A DNA stretch of 27,693 nt, from positions 1 through 27,693 of the forward strand of contig CAAECY010000157.1 of assembly GCA_900754475.1 (NCBI GenBank), read 5' to 3'. The stretch's first letter is position 1, and each line of letters starts with the position of its first letter. The position numbers and the translations under genes are program-made. The stretch comes from an uncultured Sutterella sp. (GTDB lineage: Bacteria > Pseudomonadota > Gammaproteobacteria > Burkholderiales > Burkholderiaceae_F). Below are positions 17,391 to 24,465 of this stretch, piece by piece. The notes beneath the pieces were generated by a model, which saw only the letters and a program-made list of their open reading frames with translations, was not told the origin of the DNA and did no database searches.

Positions 17391-19001
17391 ATGGCCACCG
17401 TCATTCTGAACGCCAAGATCTACCTTGAACGCGGGCGCTTCGCCCGGGCCCTTCTCGTCGAAGACGGGATCGTTCGCGCCGTCGGCACGAATGAAGAGGT
17501 GCTTGCCCAAGCTCCCGCCGAGCACGAAACCTTCGACGCGTGCGGTCGCACGATCGTCCCGGGCTTCAACGATTCGCACCAGCACCTGCTCAATACGGGG
17601 GTGGCGCTCTCGGACATCCGTCTTCACACCGCGAAGAGCATCGCCGAAGTGAAGGAGATCGCCCGCCGCTACATCGCCGAACGCAAGCCCGCCCCGGGCA
17701 CGGTCCTGCACGGCATGGGCTGGAACCAGGACTATTTCGCCGACGAGTCGCGCCTCCTCACCGCCGCCGACCTCGACGACATTTCGACCGACTACCCGAT
17801 CATCTTCGAGCGCGCCTGCGGGCACCTCCTCACCGCCAACACCGCGGCCGTGCGCCTTGCGGGGATCACGGCGGAGACCCCCGACCCCGAAGGCGGCTCG
17901 ATCGGTCGCGACGCCGAAGGAAACCCCAACGGGATCTTCGCCGAAAACGCCCGCAAGCCGATCCGCGCCCTGATGGCGGAGCGCTCGGTGGACGAACTCG
18001 TCGAACTCATCCGCATCGGCATGGCGCACGCCGCCGAAACGGGCGTCACCTCGGTGCAGACCTGCGACCTCCGACCCGGTTCCTGGGAGCGTACGCTCGA
18101 AGCCTACGAGCGCGTCGCCGCGGAAGGCGCCCCGACCCGCGTCTACCATCAGTCGCACTTTCACAACCCCGACGACTACCGGGCGTTCCTTGCCGCGGGT
18201 CACGTGACGGGGACGGGTACGCCCATGCACCGCTTCGGCCCCTTGAAGCTCTTCATCGACGGCTCGCTCGGCGCGCGCACCGCGCTCATGCGCCGCCCCT
18301 ACAACGACGACCCCTCGACGTCCGGGATCGCCACGCTCACGCCCGAGCAGATCGACGAGCTCGTCGGGATTGCCGTAGAAAACAAGTGCTCGGTCGCCGT
18401 TCACGCGATCGGGGACCTCGCGGTCGAACGCATGCTCGACGCCTACGACAAGGTGACGAACGGCTCGAACCCGTTGCGCCTCGGGATCGTACACGTGCAG
18501 ATCACGGACCGTCCCTTGGTCGAGCGCTTCACGAAGAACGACATCCTCGCGCTCGTGCAGCCGATTTTCCTCCATTACGACACCCGCATCGTCGAAGACC
18601 GCGTAGGGAAGGACCTGGCCGCCACATCGTACGCCTTCGGCACGATGCGCAAGCTCGGCATCCACATGAGCTTCGGCACCGACAGTCCCATCGAAGACAT
18701 GAACCCGATCGACAACCTCTACTGCGCCGTTACCCGCCGCACGCTCGACGGCGCTCCCGAAGGCGGCTGTCACCCCGAAGAGTGCCTCACGGTCGAAGAG
18801 GCGGTCGACGCCTACACGCTCGAAGGCGCCTACGCGTCCTTCGAAGAAAACGTGAAGGGACGCTTGCTTCCGGGCTACTACGCCGACCTCGTCGTCCTCT
18901 CGGAAGACATCTTCACGATGCCCGTCGAAGAGCTGCGCCGCACGAAGGTCGACGCCACGATGACGGCGGGGCGCTTCGTCTATCAGCGCGAAGGGGCGTA
19001 A
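17391..19001 (+). CDS. YtcJ-like metal-dependent amidohydrolase (amidohydrolase family 3)
   Basis: The product is a 536-residue cytoplasmic hydrolase. The start is ATG 17391 with GAAGGA upstream. The N-terminal beta-sandwich leads into the metal motif H63-Q-H65 in PGFNDSHQHL. Later ligand regions of the TIM-barrel are present: KLFIDGSLGART with the bridging Lys, SVAVHAIGD, LGIVHVQ, and the catalytic-type Asp in SFGTDSPIED. These order as in YtcJ and N-substituted formamide deformylase NfdA. The physiological substrate of YtcJ-like enzymes is generally unknown. There is no signal peptide. Position after the lysine-regulated permease is suggestive, but a hairpin and 138 bases separate the two, so co-regulation is not shown. 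Confidence 0.88.
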   Translation: MATVILNAKIYLERGRFARALLVEDGIVRAVGTNEEVLAQAPAEHETFDACGRTIVPGFNDSHQHLLNTGVALSDIRLHTAKSIAEVKEIARRYIAERKPAPGTVLHGMGWNQDYFADESRLLTAADLDDISTDYPIIFERACGHLLTANTAAVRLAGITAETPDPEGGSIGRDAEGNPNGIFAENARKPIRALMAERSVDELVELIRIGMAHAAETGVTSVQTCDLRPGSWERTLEAYERVAAEGAPTRVYHQSHFHNPDDYRAFLAAGHVTGTGTPMHRFGPLKLFIDGSLGARTALMRRPYNDDPSTSGIATLTPEQIDELVGIAVENKCSVAVHAIGDLAVERMLDAYDKVTNGSNPLRLGIVHVQITDRPLVERFTKNDILALVQPIFLHYDTRIVEDRVGKDLAATSYAFGTMRKLGIHMSFGTDSPIEDMNPIDNLYCAVTRRTLDGAPEGGCHPEECLTVEEAVDAYTLEGAYASFEENVKGRLLPGYYADLVVLSEDIFTMPVEELRRTKVDATMTAGRFVYQREGA

Positions 19002-19085
19002 GGAGCGTAGAGCCTCCTCGCAACGGCTCGGCTTGACGTCGCACGGACGGCGTCGAGCGTTGAGCGCTCAAGGTTGAATGCCTCA

Positions 19086-19128
19086 GGAACCCTCGGGAGA
19101 AAGCCTTCCCGGGGGTTCTTCGTTTTGC
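19086..19128 (+). terminator. Terminator after the amidohydrolase gene
   Basis: GAACCC-TCGGGA (from 19087) pairs with TTCCCG-GGGGTTC (ending 19118), with a short loop, followed by TTCGTTTTG. It is about 85 bases after the stop. Confidence 0.75.
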
Positions 19129-19162
19129 GGGGAGAGGTCCCGAGTCGACCCGTTGTTCAAAT

Positions 19163-19205
19163 GTTTACAGATAGATCCGTGATACAACTGTAAAGACCGC
19201 TTTAC
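19163..19205. promoter_or_regulatory. Repeated TTTAC half-sites upstream of the flavocytochrome gene
   Basis: Three related half-sites occur in 43 AT-richer bases: GTTTACAG (19163-19170), CTGTAAAG (19188-19195, inverted) and CTTTACG (from 19200). The first two form a 7-bp inverted repeat (19164-19170 with 19188-19194). The last two form GTAAAG-ACCG-CTTTAC. This looks like a regulator-binding cluster. I could not assign it to Fur, FNR or another named factor, and no confident -35/-10 pair was found. Confidence 0.4.
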
Positions 19206-19270
19206 GATGCGTCGGCTTTTGCAAATTCAGGCCGTAGACACGAACGACGTTTCGAAGCGCGCAGAAAATG

Positions 19271-19300
19271 GCTCTCAACGAGAGAGCATCGGGCTCTCTC
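19271..19300 (+). repeat. Mutually exclusive hairpins in the leader of the flavocytochrome gene
   Basis: GAGAGAGC (19280-19287) can pair either backward with GCTCTC (19271-19276) or forward with GCTCTCTC (19293-19300). A three-segment arrangement of this kind can act as a conformational switch. No U-run follows, so if functional it would act on translation. The rest of the roughly 180-base leader shows nothing else. Confidence 0.35.
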
Positions 19301-19378
19301 CCCGAACGAACGCCGATTCCCGACGGGTTCGAGGTCCCCAACCGATCGTCGGGCAACGGTTGCCGAAAGGAGCCGACC

Positions 19379-20728
19379 ATGCTGAAAAACACTTCCCCCG
19401 CCAAACACGGAGCCCCCGCCGTCATTGCCGGTCTCACGCTTTTCACCGTCCTGCTGTGGGCGATCAACCTTGCGATCGTGCCGCCCGAAGTGACGACCCG
19501 ATCGATCATTCACGAGGTTTTCTACGTGACGGGCACGGTCGCGTGGCTTTGGATGGCCCTGGCGCTTGTCATCGCCGCGCGTCCCGCGGGGATCGAGCGT
19601 TGGATGAAAACGCCGCTTGACGCCCTCTACCTCTGGCACCGCCGCCTCGGCGTAGCCGCGATCGCCCTTTCCGTCGTCCATTGGTTCGTCAAATCCTGGG
19701 TCGGCCCGATCCTCACGGCGCTTGCCGTGCCGGCGGTCCCGAAACCCCAGAGCTCGGGCGCGGTGCTCGAAGGGTTCGATGCGTTTTGGGCGGCCCTGCG
19801 GCCGTTTTCCGAAACGTCGGGCCTGTGGCTCACGGTTTTGATGGTCGCACTCGGGCTTCTCTCCTACCTGAAGCGCCTCGGCTACGCCCGGTGGCTCACG
19901 ACCCACAAGCTCTTTTCCGTCATTTTCCTCGTCCTCTCGGTTCATTCCGTGCGCCTGATGGATTCGGCCGATTTCCTCACGCCCTACGGGCTTCTCAACA
20001 TCGCGATTACTGTGGTCGGCTGCGTCGCCTCGATCGTCCTTCTCGTGCCGGGCGCGGGTCGCTCGAAGACCGTTGACGCTCGGGTGGTGGAAACGGAAAA
20101 CCGCGGGAGCGTGACGCTTGTCACCGTCGAAACGACCTTCCCGATCGAAGCGAGTGCCGGGCAGTTTGCGTTCCTCGCTCCGGCGAGCGGCGCCTTCAAG
20201 GGTGAAAAGCACCCGTTCTCGATTGCGTCCGTCGACGGGCGGCGCCTCGTCTTTGCCGTCAAACACCTCGGCGACTTCACGGACCGTTGCATCCCCGAAC
20301 TCAAAGCCGGTGACGCGCTGCGGGTCGAAGGTCCCTGGGGCGCGTTCCTCCCGAAGCGTATGACGGGGGATGCCGTTTGGATTGCGGCGGGGATCGGCGT
20401 GGCTCCGTTCCTCGCGTGGCTTGAAGAACGTGCGAACGAACCCGAAGCGAACCGCCGTCCGGCGCACCTTCTCTGGTGCGTGCGCGAGAAAACCTCGGAG
20501 CCGCTTCTTGCCGAAGTGCTTGAACGCGCCGAGCGCGCGGGCGTTCGGGTGGAGGTCTTCGAGAGCCGCGGTGCGCGCTTCTCGCCCGATGCGCTCTTTG
20601 CAGCGGAGCACCCCGAAACGGTCGCGGTGTGCGCGGGCGAGGGGCTCGCGCGAAACGTCGCCGAAGCCTGGCAGCGTGCGGGCGGACGCCCCGAAGCGCT
20701 CGTGCGCGAACACTTCGCCTGGCGGTGA
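19379..20728 (+). CDS. Ferric-reductase-like transmembrane flavocytochrome b
   Basis: The product is a 449-residue inner membrane protein that would move electrons from NAD(P)H via FAD and hemes across or within the membrane. The start is ATG 19379 with AAAGGAG upstream; the frame is open further upstream but lacks a ribosome-binding site. Residues 1-235 carry about six helices with two bis-His heme pairs, H87/H101 (LWHRRLG, VVHWF) and H176/H189 (TTHKLF, SVHSVRL). This is the ferric reductase/NOX pattern. Residues about 240-335 form the FAD domain (HPFSIAS). Residues 340-449 form the nucleotide-binding domain (WIAAGIGVAPFLAWLEE, VCAGEGLARNVAEAW). The likely electron acceptor (iron chelate, oxygen or another redox partner) cannot be told from sequence. 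It appears monocistronic, with paired half-sites upstream that may report iron or redox control. Confidence 0.87.
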   Translation: MLKNTSPAKHGAPAVIAGLTLFTVLLWAINLAIVPPEVTTRSIIHEVFYVTGTVAWLWMALALVIAARPAGIERWMKTPLDALYLWHRRLGVAAIALSVVHWFVKSWVGPILTALAVPAVPKPQSSGAVLEGFDAFWAALRPFSETSGLWLTVLMVALGLLSYLKRLGYARWLTTHKLFSVIFLVLSVHSVRLMDSADFLTPYGLLNIAITVVGCVASIVLLVPGAGRSKTVDARVVETENRGSVTLVTVETTFPIEASAGQFAFLAPASGAFKGEKHPFSIASVDGRRLVFAVKHLGDFTDRCIPELKAGDALRVEGPWGAFLPKRMTGDAVWIAAGIGVAPFLAWLEERANEPEANRRPAHLLWCVREKTSEPLLAEVLERAERAGVRVEVFESRGARFSPDALFAAEHPETVAVCAGEGLARNVAEAWQRAGGRPEALVREHFAWR

Positions 20729-20743
20729 GCCGTTGAGTCGAAC

Positions 20744-20823
20744 GGGCGGTGAGGGAAGGCTCCCGCCCGAAGGATGAAGGCCGGACTGTCAGTCAATGGA
20801 GGGCCTGCCCTTGCGGCGGGCCC
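20744..20823 (+). terminator. Two hairpins after the flavocytochrome gene
   Basis: GGGCGG-GAG pairs with CTC-CCGCCC (20744-20768), and GGGCCTGCC pairs with GGCGGGCCC (20801-20823, one wobble). Neither is followed by a T-run, so termination strength is doubtful. Confidence 0.35.
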
Positions 20824-20862
20824 TTCGCCGTCCTCTTCCCGACCCCTTCACGTCCTTGAAAA

Positions 20863-20880
20863 CGGCTCGGACGGCTCGGA
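20863..20880. repeat. 9-bp tandem duplication
   Basis: CGGCTCGGA occurs twice, exactly in tandem, in intergenic DNA upstream of the transposase-like gene. Confidence 0.65.
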
Positions 20881-20888
20881 AACCCGAA

Positions 20889-20917
20889 TTCGGTCGGGTC
20901 TTCCGGTCGGCTATGAT
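20889..20917 (+). promoter_or_regulatory. Candidate promoter of the transposase-like gene
   Basis: TTCGGT (20889-20894) and TATGAT (20912-20917) are separated by 17 bases, about 40 bases before ATG 20957. The palindrome CCGAATTCGG overlaps the -35. The -35 match is modest. Confidence 0.4.
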
Positions 20918-20956
20918 GACGAGTTCCTTAGCGGCAGAGCCCAATCGAGAACCGTC

Positions 20957-22426
20957 ATGTACCTCGCCAAACGCAAACAAGGCAACCACACCTACCTGCA
21001 CCTCTTCAAGTCGACGCGTGTCGGGAAGAAGGTGAAGCGCACCTTCATCAAGAGTTTCGGACGGCTCGACCAACTGAGCGAGAGCGAACTGAAGGCAATT
21101 TACGCCGAGTACTCGAAATCCGACGTCGACGAAGCCGCCGAACGACGCGAAAATCTGCGCGACCTGCGAGAGAACGCCGAGCGCGCCGAGGCCGAGACCT
21201 CTCCCGGGCCGCTCAACGTCGTTCCGCTCTTTCGCTACGGACACCTGGTGCTCAAGCCGCTCTGGGAGCGGGTGCTCGGCCTGCGGGCGAAGTGCGACTA
21301 CGAGCAGACGAAGACTGAAACCGAGACCGGAACACCGATCGGCTGCCGCGTCTCCGAAGCGGCCTTTTTCCTCACGGCGCTCAAAGTGCTCCACCCGGAC
21401 GCAGCCCTCCGGCCGCCGGCCTGCCGCCTTGAATTTCTCGGGAGTCCCATCGAGGGTGTCGACCGGCAGGCGCTCGGGCGCGTCCTCGCATTTCTCGCCG
21501 AGAAGAAGGACGCAATCCTGCGTACAGCCGTGCGAAGCGCGCTTCGGGAGGAGGCCGACGCATCGGAACTGCACGAATTGCCCGAAGCCCCGAAGCTCCT
21601 CGTGAGCGCCCTCGGGGCGGGAGACGATTCGGCCTCGCCGGTCGCCGCCCTGGTTCTGGTAGTCAACCGCCTCGGGATGCCGCGCGACTTTCAGGTTTTG
21701 CCGTGGAATGCGTGCGAAAACGCCGCTTTGGCGTCTTCGATTTCCGGGTTCGTGACAAAGTACGGCGTCAAAACCGTCGTCGTCGCGACCGACTCCGGGA
21801 TGGTCGACCTCTCTTTCGGCGACCTCGATCTCCCGCCCGAGTCGAGGCTCGACGTTGTCGTTGTTCGGGATCCCACGGAATCCCGAGCATTCGAGCCGTG
21901 CCTCGGCATGATGACGACGCACTTCACGCTTCCCGCGATGAAGGACCGCGTCTTGGAAGAGATCACGGCGCACGCCCTCATCGGGGCGCTCGCTCGAATC
22001 CTCGTACATTGCATCGAAACGGAACTCGGTCGTCGGGGCTGCGACCTCTCGCCCGCCGCCATTTCCAAGGCGCTCCGGGAGGCGGCTCTGGTTCCGCTCT
22101 ATACGCTCGGGAAAACGGGCGAAGTGCTCTTTTGCCATACGACGGCGGCAACGGACGTCTTCCGCGCGGGCGACCTCACCGAAGAGGACGTCTCGGTCGA
22201 CGACGCCGTGAAGGCCCGGCTCGATCGGGCCGCTGCGGGCCGGGATCCGCTCAGCGCCGTCATGTCGGCCTTGGACCTCCGGCCGCTCGGCGCCTGCAAC
22301 AGCCTTGAGGCGATCAACAAGAGCCTAAAACTTCGCATGAACAAGCAAACCGCTCTGGGGCCGCTCGGCACGGCCGTCGAAGAGCGGCTTCAGGGCGCGA
22401 AGACGGAAGGCGCGAGCGAACGCTGA
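20957..22426 (+). CDS. IS1634-type transposase relative with eroded catalytic core
   Basis: The product is a 489-residue protein. The start is ATG 20957 because the conserved family start MYLAKRKQGNHTYLHLFKS begins there; the longer frame upstream is unlike a protein. Family blocks are visible in order: KRTFIKSFGRLDQL, NVVPLFRYGHLVLKPLWERVLGL, ALKVLHPDAALRP, LGRVLAFLAEKKDAI, MPRDFQVLPWNACE, VVATDSGMVDLS and ITAHALIGALARIL. The first catalytic Asp-x-Thr strand appears as KLLVSALG, without Asp. D279 and a Glu near residue 308 may be the second and third positions. The stretch between them is about 30 residues instead of well over 100. No terminal inverted repeats or target duplication are evident. 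Codon use matches neighbours and the frame is intact, which suggests long residence and possibly a domesticated role. Confidence 0.75.
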   Translation: MYLAKRKQGNHTYLHLFKSTRVGKKVKRTFIKSFGRLDQLSESELKAIYAEYSKSDVDEAAERRENLRDLRENAERAEAETSPGPLNVVPLFRYGHLVLKPLWERVLGLRAKCDYEQTKTETETGTPIGCRVSEAAFFLTALKVLHPDAALRPPACRLEFLGSPIEGVDRQALGRVLAFLAEKKDAILRTAVRSALREEADASELHELPEAPKLLVSALGAGDDSASPVAALVLVVNRLGMPRDFQVLPWNACENAALASSISGFVTKYGVKTVVVATDSGMVDLSFGDLDLPPESRLDVVVVRDPTESRAFEPCLGMMTTHFTLPAMKDRVLEEITAHALIGALARILVHCIETELGRRGCDLSPAAISKALREAALVPLYTLGKTGEVLFCHTTAATDVFRAGDLTEEDVSVDDAVKARLDRAAAGRDPLSAVMSALDLRPLGACNSLEAINKSLKLRMNKQTALGPLGTAVEERLQGAKTEGASER

Positions 22427-22482
22427 CGGTTCGGGCCGTAGGGCCCCATAAAAACAAAACCCATCCCTCGTAAAACCCGAAC

Positions 22483-23370
22483 ATGCAGTCCCTCTGGATT
22501 CTCGTCGGAACTTTTTTGACCGTGCTCACGTACGTATTCGTGAAGCTCACGCCCGATTCCTTCGGGATCTCGGACATTTTCTTCATGCGCTCGGCCTTTC
22601 TCGCGGTCGTTCTCTACGGCCTGGCGCGCACGAGCGGCGTGTCGCTTCGAACCCGCATGCCGAAGCTCCACCTCTTGCGCGCGGGGTCGGCCGTTTCGGC
22701 TCTGCTCCTCAACATCGTGGCGGTGCAGGGGCTCCCGATCGCAACCTCCCAAACGCTCTTTGCGACGTCACCCCTCTTCGTCGGGGCCTGGATGGCCGTG
22801 CGGAAATACGTCGGAGCGAGGTCGGGAGAAACGCCCGGAGAAGCCTTCGACCGACGGTCGCTCGCGGCCATTCTCCTCGGGTTCCTGGGGGTCTACTTGA
22901 CGCTCTGCCCCACCTTCCACGACGAGGACGGGCTCTTTGCCTTGGTCGCGCTCGGCGCGGCCATCTGCGCGGCGATTTCGGGCCTTGCACTTCGCCGACT
23001 CGGCTCGGCGGGCGAGCCCGTCTTTCGGACCGCCTTCTACTTCGGCTGCGGGTCGCTTGTTACGGCGGCGCTTTTGTGGCTTGCTACCTCGGATACGCCC
23101 GTCGAAACGTTGGTGACAACCCCGGAGCTTCTCGCCGTGGGCCTTTGCACCGTCGGCTCGCAACTCGCGCAAACGCAGGGCTGGAGCCGCGGACGGCCGC
23201 TACTCTGCGCGAACCTTCAGTTTTCGGGGATTCTTTTCAGTACGCTTTTCGGGCTCTTTCTTTTCAAGGACGAGATCGGCCCGGGGGCCTATCTCGGGAT
23301 GGCGCTCATCGTCCTTTCGGAAGCGACGGCGGGGTACGTGCAGATGAGAAACGCCCGAAAGCAGGCTTGA
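22483..23370 (+). CDS. EamA/DMT-superfamily transporter
   Basis: The product is a 295-residue inner membrane protein with about ten transmembrane helices in two EamA halves (from about residues 1-130 and 145-290). The second half contains QLAQTQGWSRGRPLLCANLQFSGILFS, typical of DMT exporters. No Shine-Dalgarno precedes ATG 22483. The leader is A/C-rich, so translation may be weakly initiated or coupled to the gene ending 56 bases upstream. Substrate is unknown; relatives export amino acids, metabolites or drugs. It differs from the YddG-type protein at 6064-7062 and is not a duplicate of it. It converges on the dps-like gene. Confidence 0.85.
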   Translation: MQSLWILVGTFLTVLTYVFVKLTPDSFGISDIFFMRSAFLAVVLYGLARTSGVSLRTRMPKLHLLRAGSAVSALLLNIVAVQGLPIATSQTLFATSPLFVGAWMAVRKYVGARSGETPGEAFDRRSLAAILLGFLGVYLTLCPTFHDEDGLFALVALGAAICAAISGLALRRLGSAGEPVFRTAFYFGCGSLVTAALLWLATSDTPVETLVTTPELLAVGLCTVGSQLAQTQGWSRGRPLLCANLQFSGILFSTLFGLFLFKDEIGPGAYLGMALIVLSEATAGYVQMRNARKQA

Positions 23371-23380
23371 GGGGCTTATC

Positions 23381-23424
23381 GCAAAAACAACTCGGCCCGA
23401 ACCTTTTGACGGGCTCGGGCCGAA
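23381..23424 (-). terminator. Terminator of the dps-like gene
   Basis: On the minus strand TCGGCCCGA (complement of 23415-23423) pairs with TCGGGCCGA (complement of 23392-23400). The stem is followed by TTGTTTTTGC. It lies between convergent genes and may also slow transcription from the other side. Confidence 0.7.
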
Positions 23425-23490
23425 TCGGACTTCAAATTTTGCGCGGTCGGAGACGCCTAACGGCTGCGCCTCCGAACCGGGGTCGGGCGA

Positions 23491-23973
23491 TTAGTGGCCG
23501 CCGCAACCGCAGGAACCGCCGCAGCATTCCTGAGCACCGCCTTCCTTCTTCATGGCGCGGATGAACCAGAGCTGCTTCGTGAAGCCTTCGATGTAGCCTT
23601 CGAAGAGGCCCTGAACCTGGAAGTCGTCGCGTTCGGCGGCTTCGTTGCGGATTTCGAGGGCGAGCTTCATCATCGTCTGCATGTCGGCTTCGATCATCGA
23701 AACGACTTCGCAGCAGGAGAAGTCACGGGGATCGACTTCTTCGATGGTGGCGGCTTCGAGGTAGGCCTTCATCGTGGAGAGGGGCATGCGGTCGCGCATC
23801 TTGAGGACTTCGGCCACGGCATCGTAGGCTTCGAAGGCTTCGTCGTAGAGGACTTCCGTGTACTCGTGGAGGGGCTTGAAGATGTGGCCCGTGACGTTCC
23901 AGTGGAGGTTGTGAAGCTTGACCATCCAGACGGCGAGGTTGGCGAGATAGGTATTGACCTTGCAGTTCGACAT
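23491..23973 (-). CDS. dps: Dps-like ferritin with Cys-rich C-terminal tail
   Basis: The product is a 160-residue four-helix-bundle protein. The start is ATG 23973 with GAGGAG upstream. The first helix carries the ferroxidase-type pattern LHNLHWNVTGHIFKPLHE. It is followed by YDEAFEAYDAVAEVLKMRDRMP, matching the intersubunit di-iron site of Dps proteins, which store iron and use peroxide. The N-terminus is short, without the Lys-rich DNA-binding tail of E. coli Dps. The C-terminus is unusual: after the last helix comes ECCGGSCGCGGH, with four Cys and a His. A further CC pair lies mid-protein (DFSCCEV). The tail may bind metal or form disulfides. The protein is cytoplasmic. A long structured leader and an AT-rich palindromic promoter region lie upstream. 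Confidence 0.88.
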   Translation of the reverse strand: MSNCKVNTYLANLAVWMVKLHNLHWNVTGHIFKPLHEYTEVLYDEAFEAYDAVAEVLKMRDRMPLSTMKAYLEAATIEEVDPRDFSCCEVVSMIEADMQTMMKLALEIRNEAAERDDFQVQGLFEGYIEGFTKQLWFIRAMKKEGGAQECCGGSCGCGGH

Positions 23974-24039
23974 GCGAATTCTCCTCAGAAGAGTTGCGAA
24001 GCGGAAGTCCCTCGGGGGACGTCGGCTTCTTGCGGGATC

Positions 24040-24099
24040 GGAGGCTCCGGAGATCGATCGGCTCGAACCGAAACGGTTCGAGGCGAGAAGTGAGCCTCC
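24040..24099 (-). repeat. Nested stem-loop in the dps leader
   Basis: GGAGGCTC (24040-24047) pairs with GAGCCTCC (24092-24099). Inside lies a 9-bp hairpin, CTCGAACCG (24062-24070) with CGGTTCGAG (24074-24082). Given the promoter at 24115-24143, this element lies in the dps 5' untranslated region, about 70 bases before the ribosome-binding site. Confidence 0.45.
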
Positions 24100-24114
24100 C
24101 GAGCTGTTGAAGTC

Positions 24115-24167
24115 AACCTAACACGTCTCGCTGGAAATTGCAATTTTCTAATGAAAAATAATTTTCA
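24115..24167 (-). promoter_or_regulatory. dps promoter with two palindromes
   Basis: On the minus strand TTGCAA (24138-24143) and TAGGTT (24115-24120) are 17 bases apart. The -35 is embedded in a palindrome, GAAATTGCAATTTTC (about 24134-24148). Just upstream is TGAAAA-ATAA-TTTTCA (24152-24167). The AT-rich block stands out sharply in this GC-rich window. It resembles an iron- or peroxide-responsive (Fur/PerR/OxyR-class) control region but does not match one consensus well. Confidence 0.5.
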
Positions 24168-24465
24168 ATAGGGAGCCTCTGTGTAAAGACTCCTCCCTGC
24201 GGCCTCCTGCGAGGCGTCGGTTGCAAAGGTTCGCGCGAGGGAGGAGCAGGCGGACATGTTCCGCTGTTTTCCTCCCGCTTTTTCCGCATTTGCGGTCGGG
24301 TTCGTGCGTTTTCGCCGAAAATCCTTCCGGGTGCCATCCTGAGTGTAACCCTTCCGCAGCGGTAGGACACACGGTCCGTTCTCTTTTCGGATAGGCTATC
24401 AAGCAACGAGGCTCCGACCGACTTCCTCAAACTTCCTTTCCCCGCAACGCCCATTTCCTTCTCTC
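24168..24465. other. Intergenic region; no gene identified
   Basis: These 298 bases lie between the divergent dps-like and methyltransferase-HNH genes. They hold a small palindrome (CCGCATTTGCGG, 24288-24299) and no frame with protein character. The promoter of the fusion gene must lie near the right side, where GGATAGGCTATCAAG occurs, but the -35 is unclear. Confidence 0.45.

Noticed and set aside
17540..19036. A 498-codon same-strand frame overlapping the amidohydrolase
   Set aside because: It is an Arg/His/Pro-rich frame-shifted shadow. The amidohydrolase frame has all metal ligands and a ribosome-binding site.
24152..24167. Definite Fur box upstream of dps
   Set aside because: The palindrome TGAAAA-ATAA-TTTTCA is suggestive but departs from the Fur 7-1-7 consensus in spacing and bases. 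It is kept only as an unnamed operator candidate.
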